A stretch of DNA of 54,248 nt from Clostridiaceae bacterium (GCA_012840085.1 DUMB01000077.1:1-54248), one strand, 5' to 3'. Counted from the stretch's first letter, positions 6,805 through 15,257 are shown. Notes: a model not told the origin generated them from the sequence alone. A program made the numbers and translations.

Positions 6805-7842
6805 TTATTCCATGGGCATCTCATCCCATGTTCTACCATCTAGTAGGCGGCCAGCTTTCTTTTTACCACACTTAATAACTAAATCATGGTCTTTCTCCAA
6901 AAAGCTTGAGTACTCTTTTTTGTTGAAATGAAAAACTTTATACGGTCTATCATAGCCGCCTTGCATCTGATCTGGATGGCACCATTCGCCCCAATGCTTG
7001 AAGAAGAAGGGCACCCCTGCAGCTTGGCATTGATCCCGAAGTGATCGCACCCAGTCCGGATGCATTGGTCTTGCTCCAGGACCTGTTTCACCACCACAGA
7101 TGACCCAATTCAGTTCCCCACAATGTTTTGTTTTCCATCTAAGGTTATACTCATGGACATATGTATCATCATTTTGAAGCCCTTTAAGTGCATTGATACG
7201 TCCGTTTCCATACAAGTCACCGCCGATGCGAGTTAAGTCCACCGGTCCCAGCATCGGCTCCACTGATACAAACCGGACCGCTGCCGGTATTTGTAGCAGG
7301 ATGGGTATGCGTTCATCAGCACGTTGTTGATTTTCTATTGTTACGCCAATCCAAATGTGTTTCCCGAAATGTCTTTCAGCATCAAGATTGATATTGACCG
7401 GCGAATCACCACGCCAATGCTCACCCATCCACCAAAGCCAATCTAATACCCTTTTTGGTCTTTTAGTTAAAACCATGAAAATATGACCTGGATCCTCTAA
7501 AAGGGATTCATCACCTAAACGTTCAGCTTCTTTGTTTGGCCAACGCCAAGAACACATTACGTCAAATACCATCGAAATGTAGCTAAATGGTACATCTTCG
7601 TGAAAGAGATCACCCATTGAACATACAAATACACGCCTTGATTTTTTCCATTTTAAGGGCTCAATTAGTCGATTTCGATGTAATGTTACTTTGAAAGGAT
7701 CCTCTGTCGGATAACCACACCGGCCGCGCAATCTATTTACCATACGTTTTGCATAGCAGTTTTGACAACCCTCACTTATAGGTGTACATCCTGTTACTGG
7801 ATTCCAAACAGCATCTGCCCACTCTATCTTTGTTTTAGCCAT
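6805..7842 (-). CDS. DUF5131 (phage Gp37/Gp68-like) protein
   Basis: About 345 residues. The N-terminus reads KTKIEWADAVWNPVTGC, followed by GCQNCYAKRM. This is the DUF5131 signature, whose cysteine pattern resembles an iron-sulfur or radical-SAM-like site. Downstream, VFVCSMGDLFHEDVP, HIFMVLTKRPKR, GVTIENQQRADERI and WVICGGETGPGARPM are all family hallmarks. The enzyme activity is unknown; members occur widely in phages and mobile elements. I chose the ATG at 7840-7842 because the family begins there; 25 extra codons upstream overlap the preceding gene. AAGGTGG lies upstream. Confidence 0.88.
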   Translation of the reverse strand: MAKTKIEWADAVWNPVTGCTPISEGCQNCYAKRMVNRLRGRCGYPTEDPFKVTLHRNRLIEPLKWKKSRRVFVCSMGDLFHEDVPFSYISMVFDVMCSWRWPNKEAERLGDESLLEDPGHIFMVLTKRPKRVLDWLWWMGEHWRGDSPVNINLDAERHFGKHIWIGVTIENQQRADERIPILLQIPAAVRFVSVEPMLGPVDLTRIGGDLYGNGRINALKGLQNDDTYVHEYNLRWKTKHCGELNWVICGGETGPGARPMHPDWVRSLRDQCQAAGVPFFFKHWGEWCHPDQMQGGYDRPYKVFHFNKKEYSSFLEKDHDLVIKCGKKKAGRLLDGRTWDEMPME

Positions 7843-7846
7843 AATT

Positions 7847-8032
7847 TCATCCCACCTTTTCAATCTGCTCCGGATAAAATGCCTCCCGGAACTTCCCACC
7901 TGCGCCCTGAAATTCAATCACGACAAAATATCCCTTTGGGTGCTGGTATACCACCTTGCCCTCGCGTACCTTTGCACTACTGGTGCGCTCACGCGACTTG
8001 TTGCTGTGTGTGAGTTTTACTTTGCTGGTCAT
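7847..8032 (-). CDS. Small phage hypothetical protein, 61 aa
   Basis: Starts MTSKVKLTH at 8032 behind a GGGGAAG site. The C-terminal part (KVVYQHPKGYFVVIEF, YPEQIEKVG) looks like a small beta-barrel of the KOW/SH3 type, similar in layout to the 13069-13269 gene product. Lies four bases before the DUF5131 gene. Its function is unknown. Confidence 0.6.
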   Translation of the reverse strand: MTSKVKLTHSNKSRERTSSAKVREGKVVYQHPKGYFVVIEFQGAGGKFREAFYPEQIEKVG

Positions 8033-8059
8033 AATTATTTCTTCCCCCCCCAATACTTT

Positions 8060-8302
8060 TCAAATTACTACAAATGCTTCATCAACTGCTTTAGCCCATG
8101 CATTTTGTAACCTCTTATTCTCATCTTTCATCACCGCTAAAATTGACTTTAATTTTTCATTTTCTTTTACCAAATCTTCTATTGTGTTATATAAATCAAG
8201 CACTTGTTCAACATTTGCTGTTGTTGCCCTCAACCCTTGTTCGTATAGCTTTTTAGCACTTTCATGCTGTTTCCGAACATCCTCTATGCTCAACCTTGCC
8301 AT
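8060..8302 (-). CDS. Phage coiled-coil protein, 80 aa
   Basis: Predominantly helical. Heptads run from residue 30 to 68 (VEQVLDLYNTIEDLVKENEK). No cysteines and no recognised family. The ribosome site is weak. It sits between the MBL-fold gene and the DUF5131 gene in the same direction. The 90 bases upstream (8303-8392) hold nothing I can identify. Confidence 0.5.
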   Translation of the reverse strand: MARLSIEDVRKQHESAKKLYEQGLRATTANVEQVLDLYNTIEDLVKENEKLKSILAVMKDENKRLQNAWAKAVDEAFVVI

Positions 8303-8392
8303 TATTCGTTAATACTCTCACTTTCCTATTGATTCGCATTGTCCTTATATTGTGAATTAATACTCTGTTTCTATTGCTCACGCCGCCCGTTG

Positions 8393-9094
8393 TTAAGCGA
8401 TATAAACAGGTTTTGCAGTAAGCGCCTGTATCTCATGTTTGAATCTCTCAGCATCACTGTTGCCGTCTGATAAGTGAATCAGCCAGATTTCACGAACTCG
8501 TGAAAGGTCATTTGCCCTAAGGAACTCCTTCACGTGTTCGAGACTGAAATGCGACTTCAATATCCGATTTTTCAGTGCCGGATCAACCAGGCCGACTTCA
8601 ACGTTGGCTCGAAGTATGTCAAGGCTATAGTTACATTCAACCATGATGTGAGTAAGCCTGTTAAACATGTACCGGATGTAATATGTATCTGTCGCATATA
8701 ACAGCTTCTCTCCATCCTGGTTTGCCAGTAGAAACCCCAGTGGTTCCTGGGCATCATGTTGTGTCTCAAACGGCAGTATGGTCCATGTCCCGAGCCTGAA
8801 CTGCTGTTTTGCTTTGATGATATTAAGCCTGTGTCCATCTATTCCCAGAGCTTCTTTTGTGCCTTGACTCATATAGCAGTCAATACCGGCTTTCATGATG
8901 TCTTTGACTGCTTTGCAGTGATCTAAATGTTCGTGACTTATGAGACATCCAGCTATATCTGATAACTTAAAATTCAGACTTTTTTGAATTTCTTTAAATG
9001 GTATTCCGCACTCTAGAAGGAGAGGGGTCCTACTGTCCGTAATACGGTAGCAGTTACCCCGGCTTCCGGAGGCGTAGGGGGTAATATCAATCAT
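8393..9094 (-). CDS. Phage MBL-fold metallo-hydrolase (RecT partner candidate)
   Basis: 233 residues with the metallo-beta-lactamase signature SHEHLDH at 53-59. Also visible are an early ASGSRGNCYRI strand-loop, a YATDTYY aspartate motif near 135-142, and a late SHFSLEH/IHLSDGNSDAERF histidine-aspartate region. It resembles YycJ-like MBL proteins found next to recT in Firmicute prophages. The ATG follows the recT stop with no gap, so the two are co-translated. It could be a nuclease that processes DNA ends for RecT, since no RecE or YqaJ-type exonuclease is seen. That role is inference. Confidence 0.85.
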   Translation of the reverse strand: MIDITPYASGSRGNCYRITDSRTPLLLECGIPFKEIQKSLNFKLSDIAGCLISHEHLDHCKAVKDIMKAGIDCYMSQGTKEALGIDGHRLNIIKAKQQFRLGTWTILPFETQHDAQEPLGFLLANQDGEKLLYATDTYYIRYMFNRLTHIMVECNYSLDILRANVEVGLVDPALKNRILKSHFSLEHVKEFLRANDLSRVREIWLIHLSDGNSDAERFKHEIQALTAKPVYIA

Positions 9095-10033
9095 CTAAAA
9101 TCCCGGTCCTTCAAATAACGTTTGCTGCTTACTAGGATGCTGTTTCTGCTCTTGTTTTGATTTTTCAGCAGGCCTTTCTTCTTTTACTGGCTCCTCTACC
9201 TCTTCCCTCTCCGTGTCAGCTTCTTCATTTGTGATCTCGTAGTCTGGCTCAATATCAATTAACTCCTGGTTAGCATTTTCAGCAATCTCAGCCTCAACTT
9301 CTGCTTCAGCCACAACCTCATCCTCACGATTGATATGATGCATCAAAAGGCTGCCATCGTCGGAGCTGTTCAAGTAGCGCTTGCAAGCCCGGTTGATAAC
9401 CGTTTTTCGGGCCATTTCCTGAGGAAATTCTTTGTGTGTGGAGCCTTCCTTCTCCGGGTTCATCTTGGACTTAGACCAGGCTTTCTGAATTTCAGCCCAA
9501 GTCATTATGTCTGTGAATTGTCTGTCATCATCGAATATAATTGTGCAATATGCAGCAACGATATTGTTCGGGTCCACGTTCTCGATTTTCTGTACATGCT
9601 TGGTGATGTATTTGTTGCCGTTCTTGATGGTGTATTCAAACTCGTCGCCTTTGTAAACGACTTCGGAGAATATGTCTTTGGCTCCGGCCACCCGCTTGGT
9701 GACAGCCATTGTTCCAAAGTAAGACCTCTGGAACACCAGCTGCTTTCCGTATGCGATAAAGTAACCCTGCTTCTTTGCCGGGTTCAGTCCTTGAACCGCC
9801 ATATCCAACAAGGCATTAGCTATACTGTCCCGGGTACAAACCTGCAGGACCGGGCGTTTGTCCTTGTCGAGGGTGTTCTGCAGTATCAGCCAGGCTGACT
9901 TCATGGCATTTTCCACACTATAATTCGGTGGCAGATGAAGCTCCCCACGGGATACGAATTCTTGAACTTTCTTCCCTACAACGTCAACGACGTCCCTTTT
10001 TATTAGAGCAAGTGTATTTTTGTCATTTGACAT
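9095..10033 (-). CDS. recT: RecT-family single-strand annealing recombinase
   Basis: 312 residues. The core (about 15-225) carries RecT hallmarks: SVENAMKSAWLILQNT, NALLDMAVQGLNPAKKQGYFIAYG, and FQRSYFGTMAVTKRV. QEMARKTVINRACK closes the core. The C-terminal 80 residues are a disordered, very acidic tail (EVVAEAEVEAEIAENAN, EEVEEPVKEERP) ending in LFEGPGF. RecT anneals complementary ssDNA during phage recombination and replication. It starts at ATG 10031-10033 after AAAGGAGG and directly precedes the MBL-fold gene. Confidence 0.95.
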   Translation of the reverse strand: MSNDKNTLALIKRDVVDVVGKKVQEFVSRGELHLPPNYSVENAMKSAWLILQNTLDKDKRPVLQVCTRDSIANALLDMAVQGLNPAKKQGYFIAYGKQLVFQRSYFGTMAVTKRVAGAKDIFSEVVYKGDEFEYTIKNGNKYITKHVQKIENVDPNNIVAAYCTIIFDDDRQFTDIMTWAEIQKAWSKSKMNPEKEGSTHKEFPQEMARKTVINRACKRYLNSSDDGSLLMHHINREDEVVAEAEVEAEIAENANQELIDIEPDYEITNEEADTEREEVEEPVKEERPAEKSKQEQKQHPSKQQTLFEGPGF

Positions 10034-10048
10034 ATTACACAGCCTCCT

Positions 10049-10360
10049 TTACTCTGCAAAATCAAATACTTCAGATTCCTTGCCTTCATTCAAAACGATT
10101 CTGCCTTTACCCAGCGTTCCAAATAAACCATACGCCGCCCAATCGCACCCTGACGAATCGTCTTTTCTGGGGCTACCTTTGCCTGTATGCCTGCCGACAC
10201 ATTCGTTGTACATGCTGTTCAGGTCAATTCCTAAATCCTTAAATTCCTTACCGGTGTTCACATGTCCACAAGCAGGACACTTGAATTTCCACTGCGTAAA
10301 ATCATCCCCAAAGCGTTCCTTACCCTCATCCAACCATTCTTTTAGTGTTTGCTTTAACAT
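10049..10360 (-). CDS. VVA0879-family phage protein
   Basis: 103 residues. KFKCPACGHVNTGKEF and the later NECVGRHTG and GCDWAAYGLFGTLGKGR match the layout of the VVA0879 family, small phage/plasmid proteins of unknown function with one CxxC pair and further cysteines. The ATG lies immediately after the stop of the HNH gene. It sits 16 bases before recT. Assignment is from recall of the family pattern, so moderate confidence. Confidence 0.7.
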   Translation of the reverse strand: MLKQTLKEWLDEGKERFGDDFTQWKFKCPACGHVNTGKEFKDLGIDLNSMYNECVGRHTGKGSPRKDDSSGCDWAAYGLFGTLGKGRIVLNEGKESEVFDFAE

Positions 10361-11005
10361 TTATACAACCTCCTTCGAATTATTTACTGGACGTGTTAAT
10401 GCTCTTTCAATAGGCCAACCGCGATGCAAACGCATTCTTAGAGTTGCATAAGGCATACCTAAATGTTCAGCCCACTCAACAACAGTTTTTGTTTGACCCT
10501 TAAAAGTGATATAGCGGTTTTGTCGGGTGTTTCTTGCCTGTTCTTTTCTTGTAGCCCATCTACAATTTTTTGGGCTATAATCACCGTCGAAATCAATACG
10601 CTCTAAAGTTAGAACATCACTGTATCCACTTTTTATTGCCCACTCATAGAAAGCAGCATAATTATCCCATTCTTTACAAACCTTGATACCACGACCGCCG
10701 TAATATGGATAATCTTGGTCTCTCCTGTTGTTACAGCGTCGGCGCATATTCAACCAGATTCGATATAGCCGAGTATAATTACCTTGACCGCCCGATAGGC
10801 CGTGTTTGGTGCTTCGTTCAATAGTTCTTTCTCGCTTTAGGCAGCCACAGCTTTTAGTAGAGCCATTAAGCAAATTATTGTAACGAACTTCAATAGTGTT
10901 TCCACAGTCACACCTGCATTCCCATATATAAGCCCAATGTTTCTCAATCCTGACAAAGCGTGTAATAACCAGTCTCCCAAACCTTTCGCCGGTTCTGTCG
11001 ATCAC
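10361..11005 (-). CDS. HNH/AP2-type phage endonuclease, probably a free-standing homing-type gene
   Basis: 214 residues in three parts. An N-terminal zinc-finger-like unit (ECRCDCGN, TKSCGCLKRE). A central region typical of phage HNH relatives (IWLNMRRRCNN, YYGGRGIKVCKEW, TLERIDFDGDYSPKNCRWA). A C-terminal NUMOD-like DNA-binding unit (ITFKGQTKTVVEWAEHLGM). The histidine-poor core means the usual HNH residues are only partly visible. It is wedged between SbcC-like and VVA0879/recT genes, starting in an ATGA overlap and ending next to the next ATG. This suggests insertion of a mobile gene without disrupting the operon. Confidence 0.75.
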   Translation of the reverse strand: MIDRTGERFGRLVITRFVRIEKHWAYIWECRCDCGNTIEVRYNNLLNGSTKSCGCLKRERTIERSTKHGLSGGQGNYTRLYRIWLNMRRRCNNRRDQDYPYYGGRGIKVCKEWDNYAAFYEWAIKSGYSDVLTLERIDFDGDYSPKNCRWATRKEQARNTRQNRYITFKGQTKTVVEWAEHLGMPYATLRMRLHRGWPIERALTRPVNNSKEVV

Positions 11006-12999
11006 GATGCAAACGCCTCCTCCTTCTTTTCTGCGAGCACTACTCGCAACTTCTTATCTGTCCCTGAGACGATTAATCTAATCTGCTGTCCTTTGGTTGG
11101 GAGAATATTAACCACGCTCTCTGCGTTGTCCAGCCATACCGGCGGCGCAAAGCCGTAATGATCAGCCAGAGTATTTATGATGTCCAAACCGATATTAAGG
11201 CGGGCGCCATTGTTAAGGTTGCTGTAAGGCACGCCGTTATAAGTAGTTTCACAACACTCAGCCAGTGCCCCATTGACCTGGACATCGAACAGTTTGAACC
11301 TTGCCATACGGAACTTGCTGTTGATTTTGTCTTCCAGGAGTCGGACCTTAGTCCGAATGAATTCCTCTGTCAGATATAGCTGTTGCTCCAAATCCTCAAA
11401 CTCTGCAGCCAGTTTACGTTCTTCGGCTTTGAGCTCTTCAATGCGTTTCAGTCCGTTCTTTCTGGTTTCAATGCGGGCCTGTGCCTGCTCAAGGACTCTA
11501 ATGTCCTCTGATAGGGTGTCTATCTCTTTCTGGATTTTTGCGACAGCAATACTACTGTCTGCTTCGAGTTTTCTGATTTCATCTTGCAGGTCACGGTATC
11601 TTGCATTAAGCTGATAATATTCTGGAGTTGATTCAATAGGCTCTGCGCCCTTCATGATTTCATCGATTTCAGCTTTCAGGATGGCTTCCTGCTTTTCAAT
11701 TTCCTGGAGTTCTACCGTCATCTTATCCACTGTTTCTCGTGAAAACTTGATTTCATCCTCAAGTGAGGATTTTCTTGCTGCTAGTTGTTTCCCCTCGGCA
11801 TTTATTGATTCCAGTTTCTCTGCTTTTGCCTTATTGAATTGTTCTAAAGCCTTTTCTCTGGCTGCTAATAACTGTTCCTTTGGTAAAGGCTGCCCACATG
11901 TTGGACATGTATCCAATGATAAAAAAGTGGACTGTTCTTGCTCGAAAACCTTGCTGTTTTCTGCATGCCAATTATTGCGGAGAATTTTTATTCTTTCTTC
12001 AAGAACACTTATTTCAGATGTTCTATATTTGATATTGCGATTATGGGAATCAATCTTGGCTTTGAGTTCTGCTATATCATGTTGCACACTTGAGAGTTTT
12101 CTGCGCTTATCAATAACCTTCTCATCCAGCGTCTGCCTGTGTTTATTCTTCAAATCAAGCATCTGCCCATCAATCATTCGCAGCTTCTTGGTTAGTTCTG
12201 CAACTTGCCCGCCAGCTTTAGTCGATGCAAGCTCTTCCTGCTTCTTTTTAAGCTCATATCTGAGCTTTGCGATATCATTGGGAAGTTCATCCGGATTGGT
12301 AATGTCGTCGATATTCAGCAGGCCCAGCTTGACTTCATCGATTCTGACCGGGATTTTCTCAAGTTCACGATTAATTTCTGCTCTGCGGGCCTGGGTAACT
12401 TTTCGATGTTGCTCTATTGTCCTCTTTCCAAGGACCTCAGCCAGTTTTGTCAGTTCCAGCTTGCTGGCTATGACTTCCGCATCCGATATGTCGCCGCAGA
12501 CTTCCAGGAGCAGCTTGCGCCTATCGGTCCAATGAAGGACTTCATTGAAGTATCTTGGATCAGTAAGCAATCGGAATATTTGCTCATCTGCAATTTCAGC
12601 AACCCTTGCGTCATATTCTTTTTTCTGTACTGGAACGCCATCTATGAAATGATCCGTTGTGTGCCCAGTGAATGTTGCTGTAGCAGAACCTTTCTTCTTA
12701 GTCCACTTTTCACTGAACACTTTTTTCAAAGCCAGCCGTTGCCCATCAGGGAGTAACAGAATAGCTTCAACCGAATGTTCAAGGCCGTGCTCTGGCTCGC
12801 CATCTGGTCGCAGGGTTTTTATCTGAAAGTCTTTGCGATTGCTGCTGTCCTTATCGAACAGCAGCCACATAAAAGCATCTGCTAATGTAGTTTTACCTGT
12901 GCCATTTTCGCCGAAAATGTTTACATCGTTTCCATCTGTATTTAAATCAAAATTGCGAATTCCTTTGAAATTTTGAAGTGTAAGATTAAGAATTTTCAT
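11002..12999 (-). CDS. SbcC/Rad50-like phage ATPase
   Basis: About 665 residues. Walker A GENGTGKTT sits at 30-38, with long coiled-coil arms on both sides of a CPTCGQP zinc hook near residue 360. A C-terminal lobe has LNNGARLN (595-602) in the ABC-signature position and VWLDNAES (621-628) in the Walker B position. Glycine-rich LSGG and the Walker B glutamate are both altered compared with SbcC, so hydrolysis may be slow or use another residue. No SbcD nuclease is adjacent. The ATG at 12997-12999 has AAGGA seven bases upstream. Likely acts with RecT and the MBL-fold protein in DNA end processing (inference). Confidence 0.88.
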   Translation of the reverse strand: MKILNLTLQNFKGIRNFDLNTDGNDVNIFGENGTGKTTLADAFMWLLFDKDSSNRKDFQIKTLRPDGEPEHGLEHSVEAILLLPDGQRLALKKVFSEKWTKKKGSATATFTGHTTDHFIDGVPVQKKEYDARVAEIADEQIFRLLTDPRYFNEVLHWTDRRKLLLEVCGDISDAEVIASKLELTKLAEVLGKRTIEQHRKVTQARRAEINRELEKIPVRIDEVKLGLLNIDDITNPDELPNDIAKLRYELKKKQEELASTKAGGQVAELTKKLRMIDGQMLDLKNKHRQTLDEKVIDKRRKLSSVQHDIAELKAKIDSHNRNIKYRTSEISVLEERIKILRNNWHAENSKVFEQEQSTFLSLDTCPTCGQPLPKEQLLAAREKALEQFNKAKAEKLESINAEGKQLAARKSSLEDEIKFSRETVDKMTVELQEIEKQEAILKAEIDEIMKGAEPIESTPEYYQLNARYRDLQDEIRKLEADSSIAVAKIQKEIDTLSEDIRVLEQAQARIETRKNGLKRIEELKAEERKLAAEFEDLEQQLYLTEEFIRTKVRLLEDKINSKFRMARFKLFDVQVNGALAECCETTYNGVPYSNLNNGARLNIGLDIINTLADHYGFAPPVWLDNAESVVNILPTKGQQIRLIVSGTDKKLRVVLAEKKEEAFAS

Positions 13000-13068
13000 A
13001 TGACCATCCTTTCTTGACACCCCATCCCGTAAGTGTTAGAATGAGGTTGAGATATTTTGATTTGCGGC

Positions 13069-13269
13069 TTATGCCGTTATTTTTTTATCTACTTTTTCAA
13101 TTTCAGCTGAGGTGTATAACCTCATGCAGCCCTGTATGTCTAATAATCCGTATCTACCTATCGCTTTTACTTTACCGATATGCCCTGTTGTCTTTACCCT
13201 TACCATATCTCCCAGTTTGATGTTGCCTATGCTATCCTGGAGTCCCATAGCCTCACGCAATGTTTTCAC
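13069..13269 (-). CDS. Small phage KOW/SH3-like protein, 66 aa
   Basis: A GTG start at 13267-13269 follows GGAGAGG. The centre (LGDMVRVKTTGHIGKVKAIG) has the repeated beta-turn pattern of KOW/SH3 barrels, and the end (YTSAEIEKVDKK) is typical of small phage proteins. Overlaps the upstream gene by 17 bases. The function is unknown. Confidence 0.6.
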   Translation of the reverse strand: MKTLREAMGLQDSIGNIKLGDMVRVKTTGHIGKVKAIGRYGLLDIQGCMRLYTSAEIEKVDKKITA

Positions 13270-13402
13270 GCTTTTTCCTCTCCTTTACAACAGCCATAAC
13301 CTTGCCATCGTTTACCTCAACTCTGTATCCCATCTGCCAGAGCAATAAGCAATCGTTCAAGGTTATAGGCATTGGCATTGGTTTTCTTTCATGCTCCTTC
13401 AC
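13253..13402 (-). CDS. Small phage hypothetical protein, 49 aa
   Basis: The frame from a GTG (13400-13402) to TGA (13253-13255) reads LNDCLLLWQMGYRVEVNDGKVMAV, a short helix followed by a beta hairpin. The GTG is very close to its AAGGAG, and an ATG at codon 9 is a weaker alternative. Its stop overlaps the next gene. No family is recognised. Confidence 0.5.
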   Translation of the reverse strand: MKEHERKPMPMPITLNDCLLLWQMGYRVEVNDGKVMAVVKERKKRENIA

Positions 13403-13556
13403 GCTCCTTTTTAATTACTCTTGGCTTTAGCGAATATTTATGGATTATGACCAGTTCTTCAGGTGTGTTCTTGATGTATCGCCAGTTTGCAGGATTCAAA
13501 CCACGCTCTGACAAAAAATCCTTCATCCATCGCTGAAGCTTTTTTTCATGTTTCAA
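13389..13556 (-). CDS. DUF6906-like small phage protein, 55 aa
   Basis: Reads from TTG at 13554-13556 (GAGGG seven bases upstream) to TGA at 13389-13391. The core GLNPANWRYIKNTPEELVIIHK then KPRVI is the pattern of DUF6906, a family of short proteins in Firmicute prophage early regions. The function is unknown. It overlaps the 49-aa gene downstream. Confidence 0.7.
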   Translation of the reverse strand: MKHEKKLQRWMKDFLSERGLNPANWRYIKNTPEELVIIHKYSLKPRVIKKEREGA

Positions 13557-13572
13557 ATATCATCCCTCACTT

Positions 13573-13674
13573 TCATATAAGTGCTATGAGTACCATTAGT
13601 GCTATGCCGATGAGCATCACACAAAAAGCGAATGTTTCCGACTCTTTACATTTTTTAATCAACCACTTTTTCAT
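13573..13674 (-). CDS. Single-span membrane micro-protein, 33 aa
   Basis: ATG at 13672-13674 has an excellent AAAGGAGGTG site. The peptide begins with a basic amphipathic part (KKWLIKKCKES) followed by an 18-residue hydrophobic helix to the C-terminus. It lies between two other early genes in the same direction. No family is recognised; a small membrane protein of the phage early region. Confidence 0.6.
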   Translation of the reverse strand: MKKWLIKKCKESETFAFCVMLIGIALMVLIALI

Positions 13675-13689
13675 TCACTCACACCTCCT

Positions 13690-14121
13690 TTACGGCATTT
13701 CCGATAAACAATCTTCTATAATTGGGTCCACTTCTTTTTCCCATGGAAATGTCACAACTTTTTCTAACCGGTCCCACATACAGCACTGGTTGTACTCGTC
13801 ATACATTTCGCATTCGCAGCCTTTATCTTCCGGTTCGTTAATTATGTTGTCATTGAAGCATTTCAATGCTTTGAGTGTGTATCTTTTCGTAAGTGGATTA
13901 ATTTCTTCGTCCAGGAGTGTGTTGAATATGAGCGCCACTATCGACATCGCTTCGATCTTTTCTTTGATGCTGAGCTTATTAAAATAATCTTGGTACAAGT
14001 AAACTACATTGCTTACAACGTCTATTATGTTACGCTTATTCTCGTTCTCTGTGTCCACTGCGTTCATGTTCTGCACTATGATGTGTAGATTTGTTTCTGA
14101 TAAAATACCTGAGAATTTCAT
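13690..14121 (-). CDS. Phage hypothetical protein, 143 aa
   Basis: No family is recognised. Largely helical (NIIDVVSNVVYLYQDYFNKLS, IEAMSIVALIFNTLLDEE), with a short cysteine cluster CECEMYDEYNQCC near residue 105. AGGTGTAAGGA lies upstream of the ATG. The 121 bases between this and the next upstream gene (14122-14242) show no clear coding signal. Confidence 0.55.
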   Translation of the reverse strand: MKFSGILSETNLHIIVQNMNAVDTENENKRNIIDVVSNVVYLYQDYFNKLSIKEKIEAMSIVALIFNTLLDEEINPLTKRYTLKALKCFNDNIINEPEDKGCECEMYDEYNQCCMWDRLEKVVTFPWEKEVDPIIEDCLSEMP

Positions 14122-14242
14122 TCCTTACACCTTCCTATTAATTAGTTATTTTGATTTACAGACCAACTTCGGCCTACTTACCTTTAGTTGCTATGCGCTT
14201 TTATCAGGTGTAAGTTATTCGCTTATTCTCTTACTGTAAATC

Positions 14243-14680
14243 TCACCCCCTCGCAAATACTACCGAAAGTCCAGCTCCTACCATTTCCATGAGTTCCTTT
14301 TCGATAGTCTGCCAGGTTTCATGCTCTTGTTCATCTACTACACCGTCACAGGCCACATCAACCATTTCAGCGTTGATTCTTGTTACATCAGTTACTTCCT
14401 TTTGCAGTTTCAGCACTGACCTTGGCAGATCAAGGATATGTAAGTCCGGCAGAAATCTACGTCCAACTTCTGTGGAATTTTTCAGATGTAAATATGCCAG
14501 GTGTTTTGCTTTGTACACTTCAACCATTCTGCAGACTACATCGTCCGGTGGAATTGTCCTGCCTGCTTCGTACTCTGCCAAACTGCGCACTGATATATAT
14601 AGCTGCTCTGCTGCTTCCTCCTGTGTCAAACCTGCGGCATGTCTGGCGCTTTTGTATATTTCTCCGCATGTTCTCTTCAT
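14243..14680 (-). CDS. XRE-family phage regulator with C-terminal extension
   Basis: 145 residues. Residues 5-60 form a Cro/CI helix-turn-helix: ARHAAGLTQEEAAEQLYISVRSLAEYEAGR is the classic HTH spacing. The remaining 80 residues are helical (PRSVLKLQKEVTDVTRINAEM) and unlike a CI cleavage domain. The ATG follows GAGGAGGTGA. It is the third XRE protein of the prophage and is downstream of the Cro-like gene, so may be a delayed-early regulator. Confidence 0.8.
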   Translation of the reverse strand: MKRTCGEIYKSARHAAGLTQEEAAEQLYISVRSLAEYEAGRTIPPDDVVCRMVEVYKAKHLAYLHLKNSTEVGRRFLPDLHILDLPRSVLKLQKEVTDVTRINAEMVDVACDGVVDEQEHETWQTIEKELMEMVGAGLSVVFARG

Positions 14681-14750
14681 TTAGCAATCACCTCCTCTTT
14701 TGTATAATAAAAATATAAGATTATCGTTAACCCCTCCAATTAGTCCCGCC

Positions 14751-14936
14751 TTAACTCTCCACCAAGCCGCCCTCCTGCTTGTCGTTCTGGAGAGCTTCTA
14801 GCACTCGCTTGCCAAATATCTCTACTAGTGGACGGTAGTAAGCATCCTCGTCGACTTCTTCGTAGCCGATGATTTCCTCGCTGAGCCGTTGTCCTGTTTT
14901 TCTATCAATCGTAGTTCTAATAATTGCTACTTGCAT
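14751..14936 (-). CDS. Small phage hypothetical protein, 61 aa
   Basis: ATG at 14934-14936 after AGGAGGGG. The N-terminus (QVAIIRTTIDRKTGQRL) has a beta-hairpin look and the rest is acidic helix. No cysteines. No recognised family. Confidence 0.55.
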   Translation of the reverse strand: MQVAIIRTTIDRKTGQRLSEEIIGYEEVDEDAYYRPLVEIFGKRVLEALQNDKQEGGLVES

Positions 14937-15046
14937 ATGCCCCTCCTATGCTATCTTGGCCTGTTTCCAGCCGTTAGACAGCGTCCAAACAGGTATGCCC
15001 ATATCCTCTGATCATCATCTGACCGATCCAGAAGCAACACCGAGCC

Positions 15047-15142
15047 CTACATAAGCAGATATAAAATATTACGGGCCACTTGGTACTCGCCTGTCTGCGA
15101 AAGCCTTCTGTGCAATTCCATCAAGTCTCGCTTTATATCCAC
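15047..15142 (-). CDS. Small phage hypothetical protein, 31 aa
   Basis: GTG at 15140-15142 lies eight bases after a run of AAGGGGGG and the frame (DIKRDLMELHRRLSQTGEYQ) runs to TAG at 15047-15049. It is a single amphipathic helix-like peptide. It could be a false positive because of its size; the strong ribosome site is the main support. The flanking stretches 14937-15046 and 15143-15257 otherwise hold nothing clear. Confidence 0.4.
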   Translation of the reverse strand: MDIKRDLMELHRRLSQTGEYQVARNILYLLM

Positions 15143-15257
15143 TAAAACTGCCCCCCTTTACTTGTTTAACTTTAGCCCCTCTCGCGCTCCCCTGGACCGC
15201 TCAGGCCGCTGTCACGATATGCAGTTGTCAAGGTTCAATAGAAGTTGATTATTTCTT

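Noticed and set aside
11654..12535. Long plus-strand open frame (293 codons) opposite the SbcC-like gene
   Set aside because: Serine/leucine-rich, no ribosome site, and fully antisense to a well-supported gene; a typical shadow frame.
14950..15030. Short minus-strand peptide of 18 codons (MGIPVWTL..)
   Set aside because: Too short, with a poor ribosome site; could not be told from chance.
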